Below are positions 1 to 5,909 of a stretch of DNA of 10,445 nt, piece by piece. The translations under genes and the position numbers were made by a program. Each line of letters starts with the position of its first letter. Position 1 is the stretch's first letter. Source of the stretch: Candidatus Sulfopaludibacter sp. SbA3 (GTDB lineage: Bacteria; Acidobacteriota; Vicinamibacteria; Vicinamibacterales; UBA2999); assembly GCA_945866285.1 (NCBI GenBank), contig CAMBHC010000059.1, forward strand, positions 1 through 10,445. The letters are read 5' to 3'. Under the pieces are notes generated by a model, which saw nothing but the letters and a program-made list of their open reading frames with translations, ran no database searches and was not told where the DNA came from.

Positions 1-2
1 TC

Positions 3-668
3 GTCGGCGTAGTTGCGATGGCGCTTAGTGTGGCTCCGGCCTGTGCCACGAAGAAGTTCGTGCGCACGTCCGTTGGTGAAGTGAACGACAAGGTCGGCAC
101 GATGGGTAAGTCGCTCGAGGAAACGCAGGAGCGCGTCAAGACCTCCGAAGGCCGCATTGTCGAAGTCGACGCCAAGGCCGGTGCCGCGAACGCCGCCGCG
201 GTCAAGGCGAACGCCGCCGCGGCCGACGCCGCCACCGCCGCGGGACGCGCCGCTGAAGTGGGCAAGACCGCTGACGCCCGCGCCGCCGGCGTCGAAGCCG
301 AAACCCGCAAGCTGATCTTCACCACGGTGCTCAGCGAAGACCGCGGCGAGTTCAAGCTGGGCAAGACCGACCTGCCCGAGGACGCGACCGCCGCGATTGA
401 CAACATGGTGAACCAGCTCAAGGCCGACAAGAAGGCCGTGTGGGTCGAGATTGAAGGCCACACCGACAACGTCGGCGACGCGAAGTTCAACGAACAGCTC
501 GGCCTGAAGCGCGCCGAAGCCGTGAAGCGCTATCTCTACGAGAAGCACCAGGTGCCGCTGCACAAGATCAACGTGATCAGCTACGGCGAAGAAAAGCCGG
601 TGGTGCCGAACACCACTCGCGACGGCCGCGCGAAGAACCGCCGCGTCGTCATCAAGATCCTCGGGTAG
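3..668 (+). CDS. OmpA-family envelope protein, 5' end outside window
   Basis: Outer-membrane-associated protein with a C-terminal OmpA peptidoglycan-binding domain, expected to tether the outer membrane to the cell wall. Counting from the ATG at 18, residues about 105-216 form the domain. Motif EIEGHTDNVG contains D150 and the following helix contains R165. They are spaced 15 apart, as in the pair that binds diaminopimelate in known OmpA domains; NRRV lies near the end. Residues about 20-95 are a charged, then very Ala-rich, probably coiled-coil linker, as in Lpp-like spacers. The reading frame stays open to the window edge, and the residues before and after the ATG at 18 (VGVVAMALSVAPAC) look like the end of a signal peptide with a possible lipidated Cys followed by ATKK. 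The true start is therefore probably upstream of the window, and 18 is an internal Met. It stands alone, with hairpins following its stop. Confidence 0.88.
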   Translation, partial: VGVVAMALSVAPACATKKFVRTSVGEVNDKVGTMGKSLEETQERVKTSEGRIVEVDAKAGAANAAAVKANAAAADAATAAGRAAEVGKTADARAAGVEAETRKLIFTTVLSEDRGEFKLGKTDLPEDATAAIDNMVNQLKADKKAVWVEIEGHTDNVGDAKFNEQLGLKRAEAVKRYLYEKHQVPLHKINVISYGEEKPVVPNTTRDGRAKNRRVVIKILG

Positions 669-670
669 GT

Positions 671-725
671 CAGGCCGGCAGGCCTGGTGAGGCGGGTCGG
701 GTGGGTAGGGCTGTCCTACCCGCCC
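671..725 (+). terminator. Tandem hairpins after the OmpA-domain gene
   Basis: Two inverted repeats follow the stop codon. The first is CAGGCC at 671-676 with GGCCTG at 681-686 (6 bp, 4-nt loop). The second is stronger: 699-709 pairs with 715-725 (11 bp including one G-U, 5-nt loop). Neither is followed by a run of T, so intrinsic termination is plausible but not textbook. The second hairpin covers the place where a -35 box of the next gene would lie. Confidence 0.45.
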
Positions 726-736
726 CAATCATGAGG

Positions 737-742
737 TACACT
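737..742 (+). promoter_or_regulatory. -10 box of the glycosyltransferase gene
   Basis: TACACT matches TATAAT at 4 of 6 positions. It ends 11 nt before the ATG at 754, so transcription would start about 4 nt before the start codon. No Shine-Dalgarno sequence is present, which agrees with a near-leaderless mRNA. No clear -35 box is seen. Confidence 0.45.
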
Positions 743-753
743 TTTCCCGCCTC

Positions 754-1458
754 ATGAAGCTCAGTGTCGTCATGCCTGCCTACAACGAGCAGGCGACCAT
801 CCGCACCATCGTTGCCCGTGTGCTTGCCGTGGACCTCGGTCCCGTCGAGAAAGAACTCGTCATCGTGGACGATGGCTCGACGGATGGGACGCGGGACATC
901 CTGAAGGAGCTGGACGGCAAGGACGGCGTGCGCGTGCTGTTCCAGCCGCACAACCAGGGCAAGGGCGCCGCGGTGTGGCGCGGCATCCGCGAGTCGACCG
1001 GCGACATGGTGATCATCCAGGACGCCGACCTCGAGTACGACCCCAACGAATATCCCGTGCTGATCCGGCCGATTCTCGATGGTCAGGCCGACGTCGTGTA
1101 TGGCTCACGGTTCCTCGGCCACGCCCGTGGTCACCGCGTGCTGTACTTCTGGCACTCGGTCGGCAATCGCCTGCTGACGACGCTCTCCAACATGTTCAGT
1201 GACTTGAACCTCACCGACATGGAGACCTGCTACAAGGTGATGCTCAAGTCGTTTGCGGATCGCCTCGACCTGCAGTCGAAGGACTTCGGCATCGAGCCGG
1301 AAATCACGCAGAAGATGTCGGCGATGCGCGCGCGCATTTACGAGGTGCCCATCTCGTACAACGGCCGCACCTATGAAGAAGGCAAGAAGATCGGTTGGAA
1401 GGACGCCTTCAAGGCCGTTTACACCATCCTCCGGTTCTGGGGATGGACTCCGAGATAA
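754..1458 (+). CDS. Family 2 glycosyltransferase (DPM1/polyprenyl-phosphate type)
   Basis: Inverting GT-A glycosyltransferase, likely moving a sugar from a nucleotide donor to a polyprenyl phosphate or another lipid acceptor at the cytoplasmic face of the membrane. At 234 residues it is the soluble catalytic core without the C-terminal membrane segments of GtrB/ArnC-like relatives. Visible motifs are SVVMPAYNE at 4-12, VDDGSTDGT at 38-46 (nucleotide binding, D39/D40), GKGAAVWRGI at 69-78, and the metal-binding DxD in QDADLEYD at 89-96 (D90, D92). YGSRF at 116-120 and TDMETCYK at 154-161 are typical of the DPM1-like subgroup, as is the late GRTYEEGKKIGWKD. The start at 754 places SVVMPAYNE at the usual position near the N-terminus. 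It is followed by a long hairpin shared with the converging CHRD gene, so it is probably a single-gene transcript. The acceptor and sugar cannot be told from sequence. Confidence 0.9.
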   Translation: MKLSVVMPAYNEQATIRTIVARVLAVDLGPVEKELVIVDDGSTDGTRDILKELDGKDGVRVLFQPHNQGKGAAVWRGIRESTGDMVIIQDADLEYDPNEYPVLIRPILDGQADVVYGSRFLGHARGHRVLYFWHSVGNRLLTTLSNMFSDLNLTDMETCYKVMLKSFADRLDLQSKDFGIEPEITQKMSAMRARIYEVPISYNGRTYEEGKKIGWKDAFKAVYTILRFWGWTPR

Positions 1459-1466
1459 AGAGTCTT

Positions 1467-1521
1467 ACAGGAGGCTAGGAGATCAGGAGAAAAATATTCT
1501 CCTGATCTCTTTGTCTCCTGT
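1467..1521. terminator. Long bidirectional hairpin between convergent genes
   Basis: A nearly continuous 25-position helix. Inner arms 1479-1491 and 1497-1509 pair perfectly over 13 bp around the 5-nt loop AAATA. Outer arms 1467-1473 and 1515-1521 pair perfectly over 7 bp. The five positions between them contain A-T, C-G and two G-U pairs and one T-T mismatch. It lies between the stop of the glycosyltransferase (1458) and that of the CHRD gene (1527), so it most likely ends transcription from both sides. T-rich tracts are short. Confidence 0.75.
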
Positions 1522-1526
1522 TGAGG

Positions 1527-2006
1527 TTAGGGAACGCGAACCAGCTGCCCGCGAATCTCGCCGCCGGGGTTGTTCGTGCTGTGCACGTTGATGTACATGT
1601 TGCCGAGCAGTAACGCCTGCTGGAAGTCTTCCCACGAGCCAATGCCCTGGGCTGCGCGCAGGGTCAAGTCCGCGCTGGTCGCGGTGCCGGTAATGGCGAA
1701 GTCGTTGGAGATACCGGTTGAGACCGTGAAGTTGATCACCGTCGGACCGGCGACGCCAGCGGCGCCCACGTGGAAATGCCCGGCCGTCGTGCCCACGGGC
1801 ATGTTGTAGACATCGACTCGATAGGTCACGACGCCAGTGGTCGCGTTCAGCGTGACAGTCGCCGTGCCCGCCGACCCGGTGCTGACCGCAGGGATCTCGT
1901 TACCGCCCGACAGCGCTGCCGTGAACGAATAGGTCTGGGCCTGCGCCTGGGTCGAAACCAACAGGGCGAACACGCCCGCCATCGCCAGAGTAAGTACACG
2001 TTGCAT
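1527..2006 (-). CDS. Secreted CHRD-domain protein
   Basis: Exported protein of 159 residues made almost entirely of one CHRD domain, a beta-rich domain first described in chordin and common in bacterial secreted proteins of unknown function. Residues 1-23 form a signal peptide (charged start, hydrophobic core, AQA before the cut). The domain runs from about 25 to 157, with the hallmark GHFHVG at 76-81 and NVHSTNNPGGEIRGQL at 140-155. The start at 2006 is chosen because AAAGGAG (2015-2021) lies 8 nt upstream and the signal peptide begins exactly there. The same frame is open further upstream to 2486, but those extra residues are not conserved-looking and would bury the signal peptide. Single gene, divergent from the SDR operon. 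Its role, perhaps periplasmic or surface metal or ligand binding, cannot be assigned. Confidence 0.9.
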   Translation of the reverse strand: MQRVLTLAMAGVFALLVSTQAQAQTYSFTAALSGGNEIPAVSTGSAGTATVTLNATTGVVTYRVDVYNMPVGTTAGHFHVGAAGVAGPTVINFTVSTGISNDFAITGTATSADLTLRAAQGIGSWEDFQQALLLGNMYINVHSTNNPGGEIRGQLVRVP

Positions 2007-2127
2007 CTCAATCGCTCCTTTGTCGCCCGGAAACAGTCTGTGGCGCAACATCGGACTAGCAGGATGCGATCCAGACATTAAGTGCTTTGTCTGTAGTTGT
2101 TTACAGGCAAACACGTAGTGAATATTG

Positions 2128-2158
2128 TTACGCGGCGCGAAAGTGATTACGCAACGCG
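2128..2158. promoter_or_regulatory. Paired TTACGCNNCGCG sites in divergent intergenic region
   Basis: The 213-base region 2007-2219 between the CHRD and SDR genes has no gene. It contains two 12-bp direct repeats differing at two positions, at 2128-2139 and 2147-2158, 19 bp apart (about two helical turns). It also has short inverted repeats at 2072-2093 (CAGACA/TGTCTG) and 2098-2113 (TGTTT/AAACA). The spacing is what a dimeric regulator bound on one face of DNA would need, but no known operator is recognised. Confidence 0.3.
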
Positions 2159-2207
2159 TACGCTCTCGCCGCCGACGTGGCCAGGGTGCCAATGGTGTCG
2201 GGTGTGA

Positions 2208-2213
2208 CATATT
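2208..2213 (+). promoter_or_regulatory. Probable -10 box of the SDR operon
   Basis: CATATT (4 of 6 to TATAAT) ends 6 nt before the ATG at 2220, so transcription would start at or next to the start codon. No Shine-Dalgarno sequence precedes the ATG. No convincing -35 box. Confidence 0.35.
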
Positions 2214-2219
2214 CGTTTC

Positions 2220-2990
2220 ATGGATCCGACTGGTAAGGTCGCGCTGATTACCGGTGGCAAGCGCATGGGCGCCGTCGTGGCCACCATGCTGGCCGCGGCC
2301 GGTGCCGACGTGGCCCTGGTCTACAACCGGTCGCGAGCGGAGGCTGACGACACCGTGGCCGCAGTTCGCGATTTGGGCCGCCCTCCTTCGCCGGAGCTTC
2401 GGCGGGCAAGCAAGGCCATCGCGATTCAGGCCGACGTGTCGAGCGAGCAGGACTGCGCGCACGCCGTGGAAGCCACCGTGGCGCAACTCGGCCGCCTCGA
2501 CATCCTGATCAACATGGCATCGCTCTACGGTGCGAAGCCCTTCGACCAGCTGTCAGCCGCGGATTGGGATCGACAAATGTCGGTCGACCTGCGGGCGACG
2601 TTCCTGTTCTCGCGGGCGGCGGCGTTGGTGATGAAGCGAGTGGGCGGCGGGCGCATCATCAACTTTTCGGATTGGGTCGTGGCGAGCGGCCGGCCACGAT
2701 ACGCAGGGTACCTGCCCTACTACGTCGCCAAGGCGGGTGTGACGGCGCTCACCGAGGCGTTGGCGCTCGAACTGGCGGCCGACCAAATCCTGGTCAATGC
2801 GATCGCGCCCGGGCCGATCCTGCCGCCGCCGGACATGAGCGAGCAGGAACGCGCGTCGGTGGTGCAGAATACCCCCCTCGGCCGCTGGGGCGGCGCCGCG
2901 GAGATTGCCAAGGCGGTGATGTTTCTCGTGCAGTCGGATTTCGTAACCGGTGAAACCATTCGCGTTGACGGCGGACGACACGTCAAATAG
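2220..2990 (+). CDS. SDR oxidoreductase, pteridine-reductase-like
   Basis: Classical short-chain dehydrogenase/reductase of 256 residues, NAD(P)H-dependent, Rossmann fold. TGGKRMG at 11-17 is the cofactor loop; the Lys-Arg in it resembles the TGxxxRxG of pteridine reductases, which prefer NADPH. NMAS at 98-101 stands in the NNAG position. The active site is YYVAK (Y167, K171); the segment before it reads INFSDW, with D151 where pteridine-reductase-like enzymes have Asp and FabG has Ser. APGPI at 196-200 follows the usual NAIAPG. A reduced pterin or a carbonyl substrate is therefore likely, though FabG-like activity is not excluded. Residues 55-64 (PPSPELRRAS) look like an extra segment between LGR and KAIAIQADV, encoded by a palindromic 30-nt stretch. 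First gene of a two-gene operon with the DUF1569 protein. Confidence 0.85.
   Translation: MDPTGKVALITGGKRMGAVVATMLAAAGADVALVYNRSRAEADDTVAAVRDLGRPPSPELRRASKAIAIQADVSSEQDCAHAVEATVAQLGRLDILINMASLYGAKPFDQLSAADWDRQMSVDLRATFLFSRAAALVMKRVGGGRIINFSDWVVASGRPRYAGYLPYYVAKAGVTALTEALALELAADQILVNAIAPGPILPPPDMSEQERASVVQNTPLGRWGGAAEIAKAVMFLVQSDFVTGETIRVDGGRHVK
2382..2411 (+). repeat. In-frame palindromic insertion within the SDR gene
   Basis: Thirty bases encode ten residues that interrupt the conserved strand-loop between LGR and KAIAIQADV of the SDR fold. The core 2389-2394 / 2399-2404 forms a 6-bp stem (one G-T) with AGCT as loop, extended outward by two G-T pairs. Length divisible by three, a strong palindrome and a surface-loop location are what intragenic REP-like elements show. 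Only one copy is seen in this window, so the repeat nature is inferred. Confidence 0.4.
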
Positions 2991-3007
2991 TCCGCCTTTA
3001 GGCGGAC
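2990..3007 (+). other. Intercistronic hairpin
   Basis: GTCCGCC and GGCGGAC form a perfect 7-bp stem with a TTTA loop, starting on the last base of the SDR stop codon and ending just before the AGGAG ribosome binding site (3009-3013) of the next gene. It could stabilise the upstream message or tune translation of the downstream gene. No T-run follows, so it is unlikely to be a strong terminator. Confidence 0.5.
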
Positions 3008-3020
3008 CAGGAGCACGCAC

Positions 3021-3467
3021 ATGGCAACTGCCTGGGACTCAATGTTTCGCGATTCGCTGGCGGATCGCGTCACGCGGCTGACCGCCGAAACCAAACCGGC
3101 CTGGGGCAAGATGCACGCGAGCGGCATGCTCGCGCACGTCAACGACAGCTACCGCATGGTGCTCGGCGACTTGTACGTAAAGTCGAAGAATCTGCCGCTC
3201 CGGTTTACCCCGATCAAGCAATTGATCATCTACGTCGCGCCTTTCCCCAAGGGTGCGCCGACCGCGCCTGAGTTGATCGCGCGCTGTGACGGCGCGGATC
3301 TCGCGGAGGAACAACGGGCGTACACCGCGCTGCTGGCGCGGCTGGCGGCGATCCCCCCGGGGACGAAGCTGCCCGATCATCCGGCCTTCGGCACGCTGAC
3401 GCATCGAGCGTATGGCGTGCTCATCGCACGCCATACCGACCATCACTTCAGGCAGTTCGGGCTGTAG
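3021..3467 (+). CDS. DUF1569 / DinB-like protein
   Basis: A 148-residue cytosolic helical protein matching the DUF1569 branch of the DinB/YfiT metal-binding four-helix superfamily. Recognisable pieces are KPAWGKM near 25-31, a first His in MLAHVNDSYR (H39), the HPAFGTLTHRAYG segment at 120-132, and the C-terminal HTDHHFRQFG at 138-147. H39, H138 and H142 are the likely metal-binding triad. Members are proposed to be thiol-dependent or metal-dependent enzymes but most have no known substrate. The start is supported by AGGAG at 3009-3013, 7 nt upstream. It lies 30 nt behind the SDR gene, so the two are probably co-transcribed, which hints at a shared detoxification or redox role (inference). 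Its last 20 bases overlap the 3' end of the aminotransferase gene on the other strand. Confidence 0.82.
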   Translation: MATAWDSMFRDSLADRVTRLTAETKPAWGKMHASGMLAHVNDSYRMVLGDLYVKSKNLPLRFTPIKQLIIYVAPFPKGAPTAPELIARCDGADLAEEQRAYTALLARLAAIPPGTKLPDHPAFGTLTHRAYGVLIARHTDHHFRQFGL

Positions 3468-4644
3468 CCGCGAAGGTGGCCTTCATCGACGCCAGTGCCC
3501 CAGTGAGTTCTTCGCGGCTGCGACCGGTGCAGAAACGCATGTAGCCTTCGCAGTCGGCGCTGAAGTCAACGCCGGGTACGCAGCCGATGCGGGCGTGCTT
3601 GATCAGGTGATCGGCCATCGCCCACGACAGTGATTCGCCAACGATGCCTGCGTCCCTGGCCCACGCGGCGTTGATCTTCACAAACGCGTAGAACGCGCCA
3701 TCGGGCGGGGTGCCCGAGAACACGCCCGGCGCCGCTTCTTCGAGACCCTTGTAGAACAGGTCGCGACGGGCCTTCAGCTCGTCGCGGAACTCGGTAATGC
3801 AGTCCTGCGATCCTTCAAGGGCGCCGACGGCGCCGTACTGCGCGATCGATGAGACGTTGCTGGTGGTGTAGAGCACGATCTTGAGGGCGCGGGCCAAGAG
3901 CGCCTTATCGCGGATGGCGAAGTAACCGACGCGCACGCCGGTGATCGCGTACGACTTGCTCATCGTGTAGACCGGGATGGTGCGCTCGTACATACCCGGC
4001 AGCGAGGCGATGCTGACGTGCTCGCCGGTGAAGAGCAGGTCTTCGTAGGCCTCGTCTGAGATCACCCACAGGTTGCGTTCCTTCGCGATCGCCGCGAGCC
4101 GCTCGATGTCGGCGCGGGTCAGGATGCCGCCGGTCGGGTTGTTGGGCGAGTTGAGGTACAGCACGCGCGTCTTCGGCGTGATGGCCTGCTCGACCTCATC
4201 GATGTTCCAGCGCCAGCCGAGCTCTTCGCGCAGCGGCACCTGCACCGGCACGCCCTGCGCGGCCTGGCAAATTGCCATGGTCGGCGGCCATTCAGGCCCC
4301 GGCACGATCATCTCGTCGCCCGGCTCGAGCAGCGCGTGCATCACGGCGTACAAGCCGTGCGTGCCGCCATTGGTAATCAACACCTCATCGTCTGAGCCGA
4401 TCGGGATGCCGTTCTTCTTCCGCATCTTCTCGGCCACCGCCTTCCGCAGTTGCGGAATGCCGGACGTGGGCAGATAGTGCGTCCGGTTGTCTTTCATCGC
4501 CTGCGCAACCGCCGCCTTGAACGTATCGGGCGCGTCAAACGACACGTCGCCCTGATCGAGGCGGAACGGATCCTTGACGGTGTACATCATGTCGCGGATG
4601 CGAACGATGGCTGAGACGGGAACGGAGTCGTAGAATTTGCCCAT
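3448..4644 (-). CDS. PLP-dependent class I/II aminotransferase
   Basis: Fold-type I aminotransferase of 398 residues, close to the usual family length, cytosolic, moving an amino group between an amino acid and a 2-oxo acid. The early GDVSFDAPD and the Y57LPTSG segment match the substrate-domain entry; TNGGTHGLYAVMHALLEPGD at 91-110 is the cofactor phosphate region. NSPNNPTG at 165-172, SDEAY at 196-200 (D197 contacts the pyridine nitrogen), the Schiff-base lysine K230 in TMSKSYAITGVRVGY, R238 for phosphate and R370 in YMRFC for the substrate carboxylate are all present, so it should be active. Substrate specificity (aspartate, aromatic or alanine type) is not readable. The start at 4644 is fixed by a perfect TATAAT just upstream, giving an almost leaderless message. 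Tail-to-tail overlap of 20 bp with the DUF1569 gene. Confidence 0.93.
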   Translation of the reverse strand: MGKFYDSVPVSAIVRIRDMMYTVKDPFRLDQGDVSFDAPDTFKAAVAQAMKDNRTHYLPTSGIPQLRKAVAEKMRKKNGIPIGSDDEVLITNGGTHGLYAVMHALLEPGDEMIVPGPEWPPTMAICQAAQGVPVQVPLREELGWRWNIDEVEQAITPKTRVLYLNSPNNPTGGILTRADIERLAAIAKERNLWVISDEAYEDLLFTGEHVSIASLPGMYERTIPVYTMSKSYAITGVRVGYFAIRDKALLARALKIVLYTTSNVSSIAQYGAVGALEGSQDCITEFRDELKARRDLFYKGLEEAAPGVFSGTPPDGAFYAFVKINAAWARDAGIVGESLSWAMADHLIKHARIGCVPGVDFSADCEGYMRFCTGRSREELTGALASMKATFAATARTA

Positions 4645-4652
4645 AGCGGGAA

Positions 4653-4658
4653 ATTATA
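4653..4658 (-). promoter_or_regulatory. Consensus -10 box of the aminotransferase gene
   Basis: Perfect TATAAT on the minus strand, 8 nt before the ATG at 4644, so the transcript would begin about 1-2 nt before the start codon. A TTGATG at 4679-4684 is the best -35 match but lies 20 bp away, longer than usual. The 9-mer GCATTGATG occurs twice, at 4679-4687 and 4692-4700, over the -35 area and may be a regulator site. Confidence 0.65.
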
Positions 4659-4700
4659 ACCGCTGAGGGGTTACCGGTCATCAATGCGGCCCATCAATGC

Positions 4701-4799
4701 CAGCCGCAGATTGAACACAGATTAGACACACATGCCTCATCGCACGGCCGTAGGCCGTGGCGGGCCACAGCCACTGAATCGGTGACTAATCGGCGGCTG
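4701..4799. repeat. 99-bp non-coding stretch with terminal inverted repeats
   Basis: Most of the gap 4645-4815. The ends 4701-4712 and 4788-4799 are 12-bp inverted repeats with one mismatch. Inside are a perfect 7-bp hairpin (CACGGCC 4743-4749, GTA loop, GGCCGTG 4753-4759) and an 11-bp imperfect tandem repeat (CAGATTGAACA, CAGATTAGACA at 4707-4728). No open reading frame of note. It could be a small miniature-element relic or simply the termination region of the MTHFR-like operon. Confidence 0.35.
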
Positions 4800-4815
4800 T
4801 CTTTTCGGTCGGTGG

Positions 4816-5682
4816 CTAGCGTGCTGTGGCCGTCACGCCGGCCTTTTCCAGAATCGCGTTCAGCGTGGCAGCGGTCTTCTTCGTCGGGAGGTTGCTGAGG
4901 TAGAAGTGCTTCGCGCCGAGATCAATTAGCGATCGGATGGTGCGCGCGCAGACGTCGATGGGGGTGGCGCCCGCGGCGAACTCGGCCTTCAACGCCTCGA
5001 CCGGCACCGGCAGGAACTGGCTCAACATCTCGAGCGTTTTCGTGTTGGCGCTGCGGTAGTAAAACACGCCGAACACGCCGGGCATGGCCAGGCCGTTCCG
5101 GCGGCCGGCGTCCAGGAACGCCCCGACGCGATCCGCCTGGTGGTGCGACACGATCTGCGTCAGGTAGAAATCCGCGCTGACGTGCGGGTCCAACAGGAAC
5201 TCCACTTGCCCTTCCGGGTTCGCAATGGGGTTGGCCCAGCCTCCCAGTTCCAACGCGGGATGCCGCTCGCGAATCAGTTGCCGCAACTGCCACGCGTGCT
5301 CGAGGCAGCGCGGCCGGCCCACATGCTTGTCGCCACCCAGCACCACGAGTGACGGAAAGCCGCTCTGCGAAGTCTGATCGGCGCAGGCCAGGCAGAACTC
5401 GAGCGAGTGCTTGGTCGTGAGAAACGGGACGATCAGGTGGCGGGCAACCGTGTCGCCCAGGTTATTAACCAGGTGACGCAGGTTGAATTCCTCCTGCGCC
5501 CCGACCGCACTGTCGGTCACCATGACGCGCACGTCGTGCCGCGTCAGCGCTCGAATGGCGTGGTAGATATCAATCCACGCATCCATGCCTTCAGCCGATT
5601 CGAGCTCCGCCCTCGGGGGGCGGAGCTCGGCGGCGATCACGCTGGTGGACTGGCTGCGAAGCTGTAGAAGGTAGGAAGACAA
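4816..5682 (-). CDS. Methylenetetrahydrofolate-reductase-like protein (MetF/MTHFR fold)
   Basis: A 288-residue TIM-barrel protein with the landmarks of the FAD-dependent methylenetetrahydrofolate reductase family. E19 in AAELRPPR corresponds to the catalytic Glu of EFFPPR in MetF. D118 in VVLGGDKH corresponds to the folate-binding Asp, GGWANP at 147-152 to the flavin-binding loop, and Q176 in FYLTQ to the substrate-binding Gln. Overall it is divergent from canonical MetF, so reduction of methylene-THF to methyl-THF is likely but not certain. The only start that keeps E19 at a normal distance from the N-terminus is TTG at 5682. It lies three bases after the TAA of the small secreted gene, in the same frame, with AAGGA 13 nt upstream. 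Translation probably depends on reinitiation after the upstream gene. A 12-bp palindrome spans the E19 codon region. Confidence 0.75.
   Translation of the reverse strand: MSSYLLQLRSQSTSVIAAELRPPRAELESAEGMDAWIDIYHAIRALTRHDVRVMVTDSAVGAQEEFNLRHLVNNLGDTVARHLIVPFLTTKHSLEFCLACADQTSQSGFPSLVVLGGDKHVGRPRCLEHAWQLRQLIRERHPALELGGWANPIANPEGQVEFLLDPHVSADFYLTQIVSHHQADRVGAFLDAGRRNGLAMPGVFGVFYYRSANTKTLEMLSQFLPVPVEALKAEFAAGATPIDVCARTIRSLIDLGAKHFYLSNLPTKKTAATLNAILEKAGVTATAR
5601..5629. repeat. 12-bp perfect palindrome within the MTHFR-like gene
   Basis: Arms 5601-5612 and 5618-5629 are perfectly complementary, with a 5-nt loop. On the coding strand it spells ELRPPRAEL (residues 19-27), the active-site entry of the enzyme. 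The palindrome follows from the mirrored codon choice for Glu-Leu-Arg and Arg-Ala-Glu-Leu and would form a stable hairpin about 60 nt into the message. Confidence 0.5.
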
Positions 5683-5685
5683 GTC

Positions 5686-5883
5686 TTACTTTTGTTCCTT
5701 GATTTTGTAGCCGGCTGGTAGCGAAAAAAGATCGGCGGCCACGGCGCCGGTCTCCACAGACGTGACGGTGCTGGTGGACGACATGTTGCCCTTGCCGCTG
5801 GCCGTGGCCTTGACGGTGACATCAGCTAACGCAGGAGCCGAAAGAGCCAGGACGAGGAGCGCCGGGAGGATGAGCTGTGTCAT
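5686..5883 (-). CDS. Small secreted protein, possibly an internally deleted relative of a larger one
   Basis: A 65-residue exported protein. Residues 1-20 (MTQLILPALLVLALSAPALA) are a clean signal peptide ending ALA. The mature 45 residues begin DVTVKATASGKG and end LPAGYKIKEQK. Two in-frame ATGs exist (5892 and 5883). GGAG at 5893-5896 directly abuts the first and lies 9 nt before the second, so 5883 is the better start; the consensus TATAAT at 5910-5915 would give a leader of about 20 nt. From memory, acidobacterial periplasmic proteins of the DUF4412-like kind start with DVTxKxTxSGKG and end with LFxLPAGYK but are several times longer, so this may be a shrunken copy with the middle removed (inference, not checked). 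It is followed after three bases by the TTG start of the MTHFR-like gene. Confidence 0.6.
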   Translation of the reverse strand: MTQLILPALLVLALSAPALADVTVKATASGKGNMSSTSTVTSVETGAVAADLFSLPAGYKIKEQK

Positions 5884-5909
5884 GTCTGTCATCTCCAGGG
5901 GGAAGAACC

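Noticed and set aside
171..250. GCC-rich repeated stretch in the OmpA-domain gene as a DNA repeat
   Set aside because: Explained by the Ala-rich linker encoded with GC-biased codons; no exact repeat unit persists.
2007..2486. N-terminal extension of the CHRD gene in the same frame
   Set aside because: It would bury a clear signal peptide, runs antisense over the start of the SDR gene, and ignores the good AAAGGAG site before 2006.
4743..4759. Hairpin as a definite intrinsic terminator
   Set aside because: A perfect 7-bp stem, but without a T-run in the direction of the MTHFR-like operon; it is recorded only as part of the non-coding block.
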